This document shows, piece after piece, positions 24,021 through 33,072 of a stretch of DNA of 43,988 bases. The position numbers and the translations under genes were made by a program. Where the stretch lies: positions 1 through 43,988 of the forward strand of contig JAEXFV010000051.1 of the NCBI GenBank assembly GCA_023451115.1, given 5' to 3'. The notes beneath the pieces were generated by a model. That model was not told the origin of the DNA. It saw nothing but the letters and a program-made list of their open reading frames with translations, and ran no database searches. The stretch comes from Bacillota bacterium (GTDB taxonomy: Bacteria > Bacillota > Clostridia > Christensenellales > CAG-138). The stretch's first letter is position 1. Each line of letters starts with the position of its first letter.

Positions 24021-24434
24021 ATGGAAAAAACAACGCGTTGGTCCCAGAAAAAAAAGATTGTGCTGGCGTGCGCCGCTTTGGTGCTGCTGATCGCTGCATT
24101 TTTGTTGGCGTATACCCTATTGCGCCCTCAAACGGCGGAAGGCCAAAAGGCAATTGACGTGGTAATTACCCACGGGGATGGTTCCGTGAAAAACCTGACT
24201 TTGGAAACACAGGCGGAATACCTGCGGGGCGCGTTGGAAGAACAGGCGTTGATTGCAGGGGAAGAGGGAGAGTTTGGGCTATATGTGATCACGGTGGATG
24301 GGGAAACCGCGGATGAAAGCGCACAGCAGTGGTGGTGCTTCACAAAAGGCGGGGAAACGCTGAACACCGGCGTGGACACCACGCCCATTGCGGATGGGGA
24401 AGCTTTTGAAATCACCCTTACCACTGGATGGTAA
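24021..24434 (+). CDS. DUF4430 domain-containing exported protein
   Basis: A 137-residue protein with a basic N-terminus and one membrane helix at about 13-33, leaving about 100 residues outside the cell. The domain contains SAQQWWCFTKGGETLNTGVD and an adjacent DGEAFEITLT, characteristic of DUF4430, the fold also found at the C-terminus of transcobalamin and intrinsic factor. The neighbouring ECF S component suggests it helps capture a vitamin, most plausibly a cobalamin-type compound, but this is inferred. ATG 24021 follows AAGGAGGAGG; the longer in-frame start at 23994 is inside the leader hairpin. Its stop overlaps the ECF start. Confidence 0.75.
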   Translation: MEKTTRWSQKKKIVLACAALVLLIAAFLLAYTLLRPQTAEGQKAIDVVITHGDGSVKNLTLETQAEYLRGALEEQALIAGEEGEFGLYVITVDGETADESAQQWWCFTKGGETLNTGVDTTPIADGEAFEITLTTGW

Positions 24435-24997
24435 TGTTTGGCATGGTCTCAGGTTTCCAGAGGCAAGGTTCTGGCGCCGGCCAGGATGGAAACAGGAAAA
24501 AGCCCGCCCGGGAAGCGGCTTTGTATGGTGTATTGGGGGCACTGTTGATCGTGGTGCAAGTGGCGTTGGCTCCATTGCCCAATGTGGAACTGGTGTCACT
24601 GCTGGTTATGGTGTATAGCGTCACCATAGGGTACAAAGCTTTGCTCCCGGTGTATCTGTTTGTTTTGGTGGAAGGGCTGCTTTACGGCTTTGGATTGTGG
24701 TTTGTCAACTATTGCTATGTTTGGGCCGTGTTGGTTTTGGTGGCCTATGCTTTGCGCAGGCACACCGGCGTAATCGTCTGGTGCCTGGTCAGCGCTTTTT
24801 TTGGGCTGGGCTTTGGGGCTCTGTGTGCGCTTCCTTATTTTTTTATCGGGGGCCCTGCCTCCGCTTTTGCCTACTGGCTAAGCGGCATTCCTTTTGATGT
24901 GATTCACTGCCTGGGCAATGGGCTGGTGGCAGCGCTGCTGTTCCGCCCCTTGCGCCGTTGTATGGAAAAATTGTTACATTACTCAGGGATCTTCTGA
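24428..24997 (+). CDS. ECF transporter S component (substrate-specific membrane subunit)
   Basis: A 189-residue integral membrane protein with about six hydrophobic segments. The alanine-rich first helix (AALYGVLGALLIV), the LPNVELVSLL loop and the C-terminal FDVIHCLGNGLVAALLF fit the S subunits of energy-coupling-factor transporters, which bind a vitamin and use shared EcfA/EcfT modules (none in the window). The substrate is not certain; the DUF4430 neighbour points to cobalamin or a related compound. The start could be ATG 24428 or ATG 24434; both overlap or abut the previous stop, indicating coupling. The N-terminal 30 residues are unusually polar and may be overcalled. Confidence 0.78.
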   Translation: MVMFGMVSGFQRQGSGAGQDGNRKKPAREAALYGVLGALLIVVQVALAPLPNVELVSLLVMVYSVTIGYKALLPVYLFVLVEGLLYGFGLWFVNYCYVWAVLVLVAYALRRHTGVIVWCLVSAFFGLGFGALCALPYFFIGGPASAFAYWLSGIPFDVIHCLGNGLVAALLFRPLRRCMEKLLHYSGIF

Positions 24998-25024
24998 TGG
25001 CTTCGCTTTAAACGCGCGAAGTTC

Positions 25025-25050
25025 GGCCTGGCATCGCCAGGTCTTTTTTT
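25025..25050 (+). terminator. Terminator after the ECF S component
   Basis: CCTGGC pairs with GCCAGG around an ATC loop, followed by TCTTTTTTTG. Confidence 0.85.
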
Positions 25051-25182
25051 GTGACATAAGTGCAAAAAGGGAATATTGTGGCAGCAAAAGAGGAAATAAT
25101 TAAATAGTAAGATTGGAATAAGATTGATTTGAGGCTGAGTTGTGACCAGCATCGAATATAATTACAACATTAACTTGGACTA

Positions 25183-25200
25183 ACCCTATCGGTTTAGGGT
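25183..25200 (+). other. Hairpin in the leader of the surface-protein gene
   Basis: ACCCTA and TAGGGT form a six-base-pair stem with a six-base loop, just before the AGGAGGT ribosome site. A TATAAT lies at 25157-25162, without a clear -35. Confidence 0.35.
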
Positions 25201-25221
25201 GACACACAGGAGGTAACATGC

Positions 25222-28200
25222 ATGAATAAGGGGTATGGAAAACGAATGCTTGCGCTGTTGCTAGCCTTGGCGATGACGCTAGGCTTTGGCAGCGTTACCT
25301 TGGCGGCGGTTGCGGACAATTCCCAACAGATTGGGAATTATTACAAAGCCAGCCAAACCAATGGCGCTTTGGAAGCCACGCCTTCTCTGGCGGCTGGCAG
25401 TACGAAGCTCTATTTTGATAAAAATGGCACGGCCACTACGGTGGATAAGGCTGTGGTGACGTTGGATAAGACCATTGCCGCCACCGGCACGGAAAATGAA
25501 TTTGACGTGACGGTGGAGGTTACCACCACCCAGAGCCTGGAGGAAGTCTCCCAATCCGCAGATGCGGCGGTGGTGCTGGTGCTGGATGTGTCCGGCAGCA
25601 TGAGCGGAGATAAGCTGGCTGGCGCCAAAAAGGCGGCCCAGTCGTTCCTCAACGGCTTCGCTCCGGCTGCGGGAGACAGTGCAAAGCGCAAGGTGGCCAT
25701 TGTGGCTTTTTCCAGCAATGCAAAAACCGTACAGGGCTGGACGGATGCTGCAAATTTGAAAACCCAAAGCGACGCCACCTACTGCGATCCCATCCGTAAT
25801 TTATCGGCCAACGGCGGCACCAATATTGAGGGCGGCCTGATGCTGGCAGAAAATCTGCTGGGCACTTGCGATGGCTCCATCCCGGCTGCAGGCCGTTATG
25901 TCATTCTGATGAGTGATGGCGAGCCAACCTTCTATGTGATGGATACGGACTGGAAGGTGCAGGAGATACCCAGCGAAAATATGGCTACTCAATTGCAAAG
26001 CTATAATAATGATGGACATGGCGGCCACGGTCGTCCCGGCGGCCGGGGCGTCACGCTGGTGGCTAGCACCAACCGGGCCAGCACCAGCTTTATCTGGGGC
26101 AGGAGAGGTGGCGGAGACAAAACCAACCATACCGACCACACCGGGGCGGAAGAAGTGGCTGGCAGCATCACCGGTGCAGCTGCAGGCAGCACCAAGAAGG
26201 CCAACCTGTTCTCCGTATACTTTGGCGGTAGGGACGATGAAATCGAGTGCGAGGATGGCGGCGACAGCTGCAGCTTGCATGATGAAAAAAAGATTGGCGG
26301 CGACAATGGCTGGCTAAAGGTGGATTTGAATTCCGACCGTGTGTTTACCTCCAGCAATAGCAATGAGCTGCTGGAGGATTTCCAGAAAATGCTGGAATGG
26401 ATCAAGCTGGATGCCAAGGCCTGGATTTTGACTGACCCTATGGGGGAAGCTATCAGCTACCAGGAGCAGATATACGCTGGCAGCAACAACCCCAATTCTG
26501 TTACCGCCCCCACTGGCGCCGGCAACACCATTACGTGGAATTTGAAAAACTCCACCGGCGTAAAAACCACGGTGTCGGGCGTGGATACCTATACTTACAC
26601 ACTTACCTACCGGATCAAGCTGGACAATACGCAGGCGGATTTTGATACCGCCAAATGGTATCCCACCAATGGCGCTACCAGCCTGACCTATTATATCGAA
26701 CCTGCAACAGGGGCGGACGATTTAACTCCAGAACAAATTCAGGCCCTGTTGAAAACCGTATACGCCAACGTGCCCAGTGTGAAGGGCTATTTGGCGGACT
26801 TAACCTTTAACAAAGTGGACGACAGGGGCAATGCGGTAAACGGCGCCGTATTTACCCTCAATGGCAAAAATGCCACCTCCGCTGAAGGCAAGGTAGCCTT
26901 TACCAACATCCCGTCCGGCGCTGTTTATACGCTGACGGAAACTGCGCTGGAGGGCTATACCGGGCTGGATGCCGCCTACCGGGTTGTGGTTTCCTACGGC
27001 ACCGCAACGCTGGAAAAGGAAGTGAAGGACGAACAGGCCGGCACAACTGCCTGGGTACCCGTTGCGGATAAAAAAGTGGTGAACATCGCTGAAGAACAGA
27101 AGCCTGGCGTGATTACCGTGCAAAAGGTTCTGGACGGCGATATTGCCAGCGCTTCGGACCTGCCGGATGGCATGGTGTTTACCTTTACCATTACCGGCGA
27201 TAATGTAGAAAAAACCTTGACCATTTCTAAGACGGAGCTGCTTTCCGGCACTGACTCCAAAGAGAGCGGCGAGTTGGCGCCTGGCGACTATACGGTTTCT
27301 GAGGCTAAGGCAAGCATTGACGGCTATGAATTGGAAACCACGGTTGCCCATGCGGGGCAAAGCAAGGCTGGCCGCAGCGTAGAGGTGACGCTGGCAGAGG
27401 AAGGGGCTGAAACAGTCGTCTTCACCAACAGCTATACCAAGTTGCCCAGTTATCAGGTGATTCACCACTATACCGTGATTGTGGACGGCGAGCGCCAGGA
27501 TGCAGGCGCATATACGGATGGCGTTCACATTGGCGACTTTGGCGATACCATTGCCCTAAACGTGAGCACCCCTTCCGATTTGCCCGCTAGTCCCAGCGAC
27601 CTGCCCGCTACTCCTTCTGACCTGCGCTTGGAACACAATGGGGAAGTTTACGAGTTTGTAGAGGTTGTGCCGCCCAGCGCCAGCGTCACGTTGGAGGAAG
27701 GCAAGCTGTATACCATCGACCTGTATTATGAGCGGGTAGTGCGCAATCCTGCAACCTATACCGTAGTACATGAGTACTATAGCAATACCGACAATGCAGG
27801 ATGGGTAAAAGACGGTTTTACCAGCAGCGTGTTAACAGGCAACGTCAACGATGTGGTGGATCCGGATGCGATCGCCCAAGTCAACACCTATACCAACGCG
27901 GGTGGTGTAACCAATACCTACGATTATAAGAAAACCACCTATGAGGGAAGCCTGCAGTTGGCTACTCCTTCCGACCTGGTGATTACCCTGCGCTATGAGC
28001 GGGAGGTTACGACGGAAGTTTCTTACACAGTGGTGCACCAGTATTATACGGTCACAGATGGCAATAAGGAGAAAGATGGGGAGAATAGCTATCCCTTCAC
28101 CGGCAATGCCAACGACGTGATCAGCCTGGATGATATCAGCCGTGAACTGAATTATGGCGGGATTGCATATGAATTCCAGACGATTGCGGTTACCCAGGGC

Positions 28201-28710
28201 AGCTTGACGTTGACCCCGGGAGCGGATCCTTTGGTAATTACGCTGACTTACCAGCGGGAGGTGAAAACCCCCATTTCCTACACCATCGTCCACAAGTATT
28301 ACACCAGCGAAAACGATGGCCCTTATGAGCTGGATGGCTCTACCAGCGGCGAATATACCGGTGAGAAGTACAGCTATGTTGACGTAAGCGCTATCCAACG
28401 GGTAAATCATTACCAGGGCAATACCTATGCGTTCTACCGTATGACGCCGGATACCGACCAGCAGCTATTGGAAAACGGCACAGTAGTCATTACCCTGGAG
28501 TACCGCAGAGATACGGAAAAGGGCGGCCATGGCCCCCACTTCCGGGATGACGAGGAAATCCCCCTCAGTCCGCCGGAAGAACCGCAGCAGGAGATCCCGC
28601 TGGCGCCTCCCATTACCGGCGAAACGGAGAAACCCGCTTGGATCGGCTTTGCCATGCTGGCTCTGCTGGGTGCGGGAATGCTGGTGAAAAAACGCATTTT
28701 GAGCAGGTAA
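25222..28710 (+). CDS. Cell-wall-anchored vWA/Cna-B repeat surface protein
   Basis: A 1162-residue surface protein. Signal peptide at about 1-31. A von Willebrand A domain (about 113-395) has the MIDAS DVSGSMSG with D122, S124 and S126 and MSDGEP at 230-235; it is interrupted by a Gly/His-rich insert (about 264-310). Residues 521-618 are a SpaA/Cna-B domain with candidate isopeptide partners K531 and E573; about 628-738 is a second, with K635 and E694. Then come four repeats of about 80-95 residues, each starting (T/S)Y(Q/T)V(V/I)H and ending ITLxYxRE-like, at about 743, 845, 933 and 1019. The C-terminus has PPITG (1129-1133), a variant LPXTG, then a membrane helix and KKR. A tip pilin or adhesin is likely; no sortase gene is in the window. 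The ATG follows AGGAGGT. Confidence 0.88.
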   Translation: MNKGYGKRMLALLLALAMTLGFGSVTLAAVADNSQQIGNYYKASQTNGALEATPSLAAGSTKLYFDKNGTATTVDKAVVTLDKTIAATGTENEFDVTVEVTTTQSLEEVSQSADAAVVLVLDVSGSMSGDKLAGAKKAAQSFLNGFAPAAGDSAKRKVAIVAFSSNAKTVQGWTDAANLKTQSDATYCDPIRNLSANGGTNIEGGLMLAENLLGTCDGSIPAAGRYVILMSDGEPTFYVMDTDWKVQEIPSENMATQLQSYNNDGHGGHGRPGGRGVTLVASTNRASTSFIWGRRGGGDKTNHTDHTGAEEVAGSITGAAAGSTKKANLFSVYFGGRDDEIECEDGGDSCSLHDEKKIGGDNGWLKVDLNSDRVFTSSNSNELLEDFQKMLEWIKLDAKAWILTDPMGEAISYQEQIYAGSNNPNSVTAPTGAGNTITWNLKNSTGVKTTVSGVDTYTYTLTYRIKLDNTQADFDTAKWYPTNGATSLTYYIEPATGADDLTPEQIQALLKTVYANVPSVKGYLADLTFNKVDDRGNAVNGAVFTLNGKNATSAEGKVAFTNIPSGAVYTLTETALEGYTGLDAAYRVVVSYGTATLEKEVKDEQAGTTAWVPVADKKVVNIAEEQKPGVITVQKVLDGDIASASDLPDGMVFTFTITGDNVEKTLTISKTELLSGTDSKESGELAPGDYTVSEAKASIDGYELETTVAHAGQSKAGRSVEVTLAEEGAETVVFTNSYTKLPSYQVIHHYTVIVDGERQDAGAYTDGVHIGDFGDTIALNVSTPSDLPASPSDLPATPSDLRLEHNGEVYEFVEVVPPSASVTLEEGKLYTIDLYYERVVRNPATYTVVHEYYSNTDNAGWVKDGFTSSVLTGNVNDVVDPDAIAQVNTYTNAGGVTNTYDYKKTTYEGSLQLATPSDLVITLRYEREVTTEVSYTVVHQYYTVTDGNKEKDGENSYPFTGNANDVISLDDISRELNYGGIAYEFQTIAVTQGSLTLTPGADPLVITLTYQREVKTPISYTIVHKYYTSENDGPYELDGSTSGEYTGEKYSYVDVSAIQRVNHYQGNTYAFYRMTPDTDQQLLENGTVVITLEYRRDTEKGGHGPHFRDDEEIPLSPPEEPQQEIPLAPPITGETEKPAWIGFAMLALLGAGMLVKKRILSR

Positions 28711-28735
28711 TACCCACATCGTTTCATACAAAAAC

Positions 28736-28763
28736 GGAAGGCCGCCTACAGGCGGCCTTTTTG
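28736..28763 (+). terminator. Terminator of the surface-protein gene
   Basis: AAGGCCGCC (28738-28746) pairs with GGCGGCCTT (28751-28759) around a TACA loop, ending in TTTTT. Confidence 0.9.
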
Positions 28764-28918
28764 CAGCCGCACGCAGCACCTGCGCCTTGAAAGCTTCACG
28801 AAAGCGAAAGGAAAAAGCGCCTGACTACCCTGCGCTGCAATCAAAGGGTGCCCATAAGAGGGAACCATGGGATTTCGTGTTTTAAAAGCAAAGGAAATGT
28901 GATAATATAGCGCCCGGA

Positions 28919-28948
28919 TTGCTAGGAGAAAGCCAGGCATGGTATAAT
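28919..28948 (+). promoter_or_regulatory. Promoter for secA
   Basis: TTGCTA (28919-28924), 18-base spacer and perfect TATAAT (28943-28948) preceded by TGG, an extended -10. The leader is about 45 bases. Confidence 0.65.
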
Positions 28949-28999
28949 AGAACAATCTAAAAATGGAAACATATGCGCATTTTGCGGGAGGATATAGAA

Positions 29000-31750
29000 A
29001 TGGGATTGTTTGATAAGCTGCTGGGGAATACCCCGGAGGCAAAAATGAAAAAGCTGCAGCCCATTGTGGCCCAGATTAACACCCTGGAGCCGCAGATGAA
29101 AGCCCTGTCCGATGAGCAGCTCAGGGAAAAAACCGTGGAATTTAAGGCCCGGCTGGGCGCAGGGGAAACCTTGCAGGATTTATTGCCCGAGGCCTTTGCG
29201 GCTGTGCGGGAGGCTGCCGTGCGTACGGTGGGCATGCGCCATTTCGATGTACAGCTATTGGGCGGCATTGTGCTGCACCAGGGCCGCATTGCGGAGATGA
29301 GAACCGGTGAGGGCAAAACCCTGGTGGCAACCCTCCCTGCTTATTTAAATGCGCTGAGCGGAAAAGGCGTGCACATTGTTACCGTTAACGACTATCTGGC
29401 TCGCCGCGATGCCCAGTGGATGGGAAAAATTCATCGCTTTTTAGGGCTGCGCGTTGGGGTTATCGTCCACGATATGGACAATGACCAGCGCAGGGCAGCC
29501 TATGCCTGCGATATTACCTACGGCACCAACAACGAACTGGGGTTTGATTACCTGAGGGATAACATGGTGGTATACCGGGAACATATGGTGCAGCGGGAAC
29601 TTAGTTATGCCATTGTGGACGAAGTGGACAGCATCCTGATCGACGAGGCGAGAACGCCCCTGATCATTTCCGGCCATGGGGAACAGTCCACCGAGCTGTA
29701 TCAGCAGGCAGACCGTTTTGTGCGCAAGCTGGAGCGGGGACCGGATATCGAGCGCAAAACCCGTACTGAGATTGCCATGGGGGAGGAGCAGCCTGAGGGT
29801 GGAGACTACATGGTGGACATCAAAGCCAAAACGGTGCAGCTTACCCAGCAGGGCATTGCGAAAGCGGAGAGCTATTTCCGTATTGACAGCCTGGCGGATG
29901 TGGAAAATACTGAAATCAACCACCATATTCTCCAGGCTTTGAAGGCGCATGCCATTTTCCGCAAGGATGTGGACTATGTGGTGCAGGATGGCCAGGTGAT
30001 CATTGTTGACGAGTTTACCGGCCGCCTGATGATGGGACGCCGCTTTTCCGAAGGCCTGCATCAGGCGTTGGAGGCCAAAGAGGGCGTCAAAGTGGAACGG
30101 GAGAATAAAACTCTGGCCACCATCACCTTCCAGAACTATTTCCGCATGTATGAGAAACTTGCGGGTATGACGGGAACGGCAAAAACCGAAGAGTCGGAAT
30201 TCCAGGGCATTTATGACTTGGACGTGGTGGAGATCCCCACCAACCGCCCCATGATCCGCAAGGATTATAACGATGTGGTATATACCACGGAGGTGGGCAA
30301 GTTCCGGGCCGTGGTGCAGGAGATTGAAAAGGTTCATGCTACTGGGCAGCCGGTACTGGTGGGCACGATTTCCGTAGAGCGCAGCGAGTATTTAAGCGAG
30401 CTGCTCAAACGCCGAGGTATCGAACATCAGGTGCTAAATGCCAAGCAGCACGCCAGAGAAGCTGAGATTGTGGCCCAGGCAGGCAAATTGGGGCGGGTTA
30501 CCATCGCCACCAACATGGCTGGCCGCGGCACGGATATTCTGTTAGGCGGCAACCCGGATTTTCTCGCCCGGCAAAAAATGCGCCAGGACGGCATGGATGA
30601 CGACCTGATTGAGGAAGCCACCGGGCATGCCGAAACCCAGGATATGGAGGTGCTGGCGGCCCGGGATACCTATGCCAAATGGCATGCCAGTTTCCAGCAG
30701 GAGACGGACCGGGAGCATGAGGCGGTGGTAAGCCTGGGAGGCTTGCACATTATCGGCACAGAGCGCCATGAAAGCCGCCGCATCGATAATCAGCTGCGGG
30801 GACGTTCCGGCCGTCAGGGAGACCCGGGCAGCACCCGCTTCTATGTATCCCTGGAGGATGAGCTGATGCTGCGCTTTGGTGCAGACCGCATCAAGGGCAT
30901 GATGGCAAAGCTGACCCCTGATGACGATATCCCCATTGAAATGGGCATGATTTCCAAGCAGATTGAAGCCGCCCAAAAGCGGGTGGAGATGCATAACTTT
31001 GAAATCCGCAAAAATGTGCTGCGTTACGACGACGTGATGAACAAGCAGCGGGAGATCATCTATGGCCAGCGCCGCAGCGTGCTCATGGGCGAGGATATCC
31101 ACGCTTCCATTATGAAGATGCTGGACGATTCCATGGACAGCCTGGCAAACCGCTATTGCCCGGGCAATGTGTATCCCGAGGAGTGGGATCTGTCCGGCCT
31201 GGAGCGGGAGGCAGGGGAACTTTGCTTCACTTCCCGGCCTAACCTGTTTGAGGAAAAAGAGGTGGAGAGCCTCAAGGAAAACATGGTGAAAGACCGGCTC
31301 CACCAATGGGGCAGGCTTCGTTACGCGGATAAGGAACAGGAGATTGCTTCTGCAGGCGTCGGGGCGGATATGCGGGAAATCGAGCGGGTCGTGCTGCTCA
31401 AAACCGTGGACGCCCGCTGGATGGAGCATATTGACGCCATGGATCAGCTCAAGCAGGGAATCGGGCTGCGGGCGTATGGCCAGCAGGATCCGGTGAATGC
31501 CTACACCCAAGAGGGGTTTGACATGTTCGACGCCATGGTGGAGGAAATCCGGGAACAAACGGTGAGTACCCTTATGCGGGTGCAGGTAAGCCGTGCGCCT
31601 ATGCAGCGGGAGCAATTGGCAAAACCCATCGATACCCCTTCCCCTGAGGGCGGCAAGTCCCCTGCCCGCAGCGCAGGCAAGCCGGGGCGCAATGCGCCTT
31701 GCCCCTGCGGCAGTGGGAAGAAATATAAAAACTGCTGCGGGAAAGTATAA
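29000..31750 (+). CDS. secA: Preprotein translocase ATPase SecA
   Basis: ATPase motor that drives exported proteins through SecYEG at the membrane. 916 residues, longer than the roughly 840 of Bacillus SecA. Walker A is RTGEGKTL (101-108); DEVDSILIDEARTPLI is the DEAD-box Walker B region; TNMAGRGTDI and GRSGRQGDPG belong to the second nucleotide-binding domain. The C-terminus PCPCGSGKKYKNCC is the zinc-binding tail that interacts with SecB or ribosomes. ATG 29000 follows GGGAGGAT by eight bases; the in-frame ATG 28973 is rejected because that ribosome site lies within the extra nine codons. prfB follows after about 170 bases, a common neighbourhood in Firmicutes. Confidence 0.96.
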   Translation: MGLFDKLLGNTPEAKMKKLQPIVAQINTLEPQMKALSDEQLREKTVEFKARLGAGETLQDLLPEAFAAVREAAVRTVGMRHFDVQLLGGIVLHQGRIAEMRTGEGKTLVATLPAYLNALSGKGVHIVTVNDYLARRDAQWMGKIHRFLGLRVGVIVHDMDNDQRRAAYACDITYGTNNELGFDYLRDNMVVYREHMVQRELSYAIVDEVDSILIDEARTPLIISGHGEQSTELYQQADRFVRKLERGPDIERKTRTEIAMGEEQPEGGDYMVDIKAKTVQLTQQGIAKAESYFRIDSLADVENTEINHHILQALKAHAIFRKDVDYVVQDGQVIIVDEFTGRLMMGRRFSEGLHQALEAKEGVKVERENKTLATITFQNYFRMYEKLAGMTGTAKTEESEFQGIYDLDVVEIPTNRPMIRKDYNDVVYTTEVGKFRAVVQEIEKVHATGQPVLVGTISVERSEYLSELLKRRGIEHQVLNAKQHAREAEIVAQAGKLGRVTIATNMAGRGTDILLGGNPDFLARQKMRQDGMDDDLIEEATGHAETQDMEVLAARDTYAKWHASFQQETDREHEAVVSLGGLHIIGTERHESRRIDNQLRGRSGRQGDPGSTRFYVSLEDELMLRFGADRIKGMMAKLTPDDDIPIEMGMISKQIEAAQKRVEMHNFEIRKNVLRYDDVMNKQREIIYGQRRSVLMGEDIHASIMKMLDDSMDSLANRYCPGNVYPEEWDLSGLEREAGELCFTSRPNLFEEKEVESLKENMVKDRLHQWGRLRYADKEQEIASAGVGADMREIERVVLLKTVDARWMEHIDAMDQLKQGIGLRAYGQQDPVNAYTQEGFDMFDAMVEEIREQTVSTLMRVQVSRAPMQREQLAKPIDTPSPEGGKSPARSAGKPGRNAPCPCGSGKKYKNCCGKV

Positions 31751-31763
31751 TAGTGTGAATGCT

Positions 31764-31790
31764 GCCCTCTCCCTCCAGGAGGAGAGGGGG
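31764..31790. other. GC-rich inverted repeat in the secA-prfB spacer
   Basis: CCCTCTCC and GGAGAGGG flank a short loop. There is no T run, so termination is not supported; it may be a processing or stability element. Confidence 0.35.
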
Positions 31791-31922
31791 TTCGCGAAAA
31801 AACTGCTTCCCCCTGCTGCAGGAACAAAAAACAAGGCAGGGCTTGAAGCAGCGTGTGTTCAAGAGGCTATGTCAAAGCCCCGGTTTTGACTCCTATAAAC
31901 CCAAATAAAGGAAGTGAGTTCT

Positions 31923-33021
31923 TTGGTTCAGCTGGAAGAATACCAACAGCAAATCGCTGCATCGGTGCAGACGCTCAAAGAGGCAGGTGACTCACTTTGA
32001 CCTCTCGGGGTTAAAGACGGAGTTAAGCGGGCTGGAAGAGCAGATGGGCGCGCCGGATTTCTGGAACGACGTAGATGGCGCTAACAAGGTCAACCAGAGG
32101 GTAAAAACGTTACAAAGCAAAATTCAGCGGTATGAGAAGCTGTGTGCCGCGGCGGAAGACCTGGACGCCCTGGTTGAGATGATTGACGAAGCGGAGGATG
32201 AAAGCCTGCTCCCCGAGTTGGAAGAGGAGTATAAGGCTTTTGCAGCCAATGTGGAGAAGCTGCGGCTCTCTACGCTGCTCAAAGGCGAATTTGACGGGCA
32301 AAACGCCATTCTGTCCCTGCATGCAGGGGCGGGCGGCACAGAGGCGCAGGACTGGGTGCAGATGCTTTACCGCATGTATACCCGATACTGCGAAAGCAGG
32401 GGATGGGCGGTACGGGAGCTGGATCTGCTGATCGGGGAAGAAGCCGGCATCAAGTCCGTTACCTTTGAAGTAACAGGGGACAGCGCTTATGGCTACCTGA
32501 AGGCGGAAAAGGGCGTGCACCGTTTGGTGCGTATTTCGCCGTTTGACAGCTCCGGCAGGCGGCATACTTCCTTTGCATCCCTGGATGTTACGCCTATATT
32601 TGATGAAGATGTGAGCGTGGAAATCAACCAGGATGATTTGCGCGTGGATGTATACCGGGCTTCCGGTGCAGGCGGGCAGCATGTAAACAAAACCTCGTCC
32701 GCCATCCGCATTACCCATCTCCCCACCGGCATTGTGGTGCAGTGTCAAAACGAGCGCAGCCAGCTGCAGAACAAAGAAATGGCCATGCGCATGCTCAAGG
32801 GCAAGTTGTTGGAGCTGCAGGAACGGGAGCGTATGGAGCAAATGGCCAATATTAAGGGTGAGATGAAAAGGATTGAGTGGGGCAGCCAGATCCGCTCCTA
32901 TGTGTTCCAACCTTATACATTGGTGAAGGACCACCGCACCGGTGTGGAAAACGGTAATATCCAGGCTGTGATGGACGGAGACCTGGATCCCTTTATCAAT
33001 GCCTTTTTGGTGCAGTCCTAA
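31923..33021 (+). CDS. prfB: Peptide chain release factor 2, with programmed +1 frameshift
   Basis: RF2 recognises UGA and UAA and releases the finished peptide. Reading starts at TTG 31923, eight bases after AAGGAAG, and proceeds for 25 codons to CTT at 31995, followed by an in-frame TGA at 31998-32000. The classical slip site CTT TGA C then shifts the ribosome +1 to continue as GAC CTC. An AGGTGA sequence at 31985-31990 provides the internal Shine-Dalgarno-like stimulator. The joined product is 365 residues, the same as E. coli RF2. SPF (205-207) and GGQ (250-252) then fall at the same numbers as in E. coli, which supports the TTG start. A GTG at 31914 is in frame but overlaps the ribosome site. 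The product autoregulates through UGA. Confidence 0.95.
31985..32001 (+). promoter_or_regulatory. RF2 programmed frameshift site
   Basis: AGGTGA, four bases, CTT TGA C. Low RF2 lets the ribosome pause at UGA and slip forward on CTT/TTT. The spacing from AGG to CTT is ten bases, one more than the AGGGGGTAT-CTT arrangement of E. coli. Confidence 0.93.
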
Positions 33022-33072
33022 AAGAATGGCGGTTGCTATAACCGGCCGCCAGTGCCGGGGAAAGAGGAAAAT

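Noticed and set aside
25183..25221. Riboswitch before the surface protein gene
   Set aside because: Only a six-base-pair hairpin is seen, with none of the conserved c-di-GMP riboswitch positions.
30542..31834. 430-codon open frame opposite secA
   Set aside because: Shadow of secA; no independent start signal or domain.
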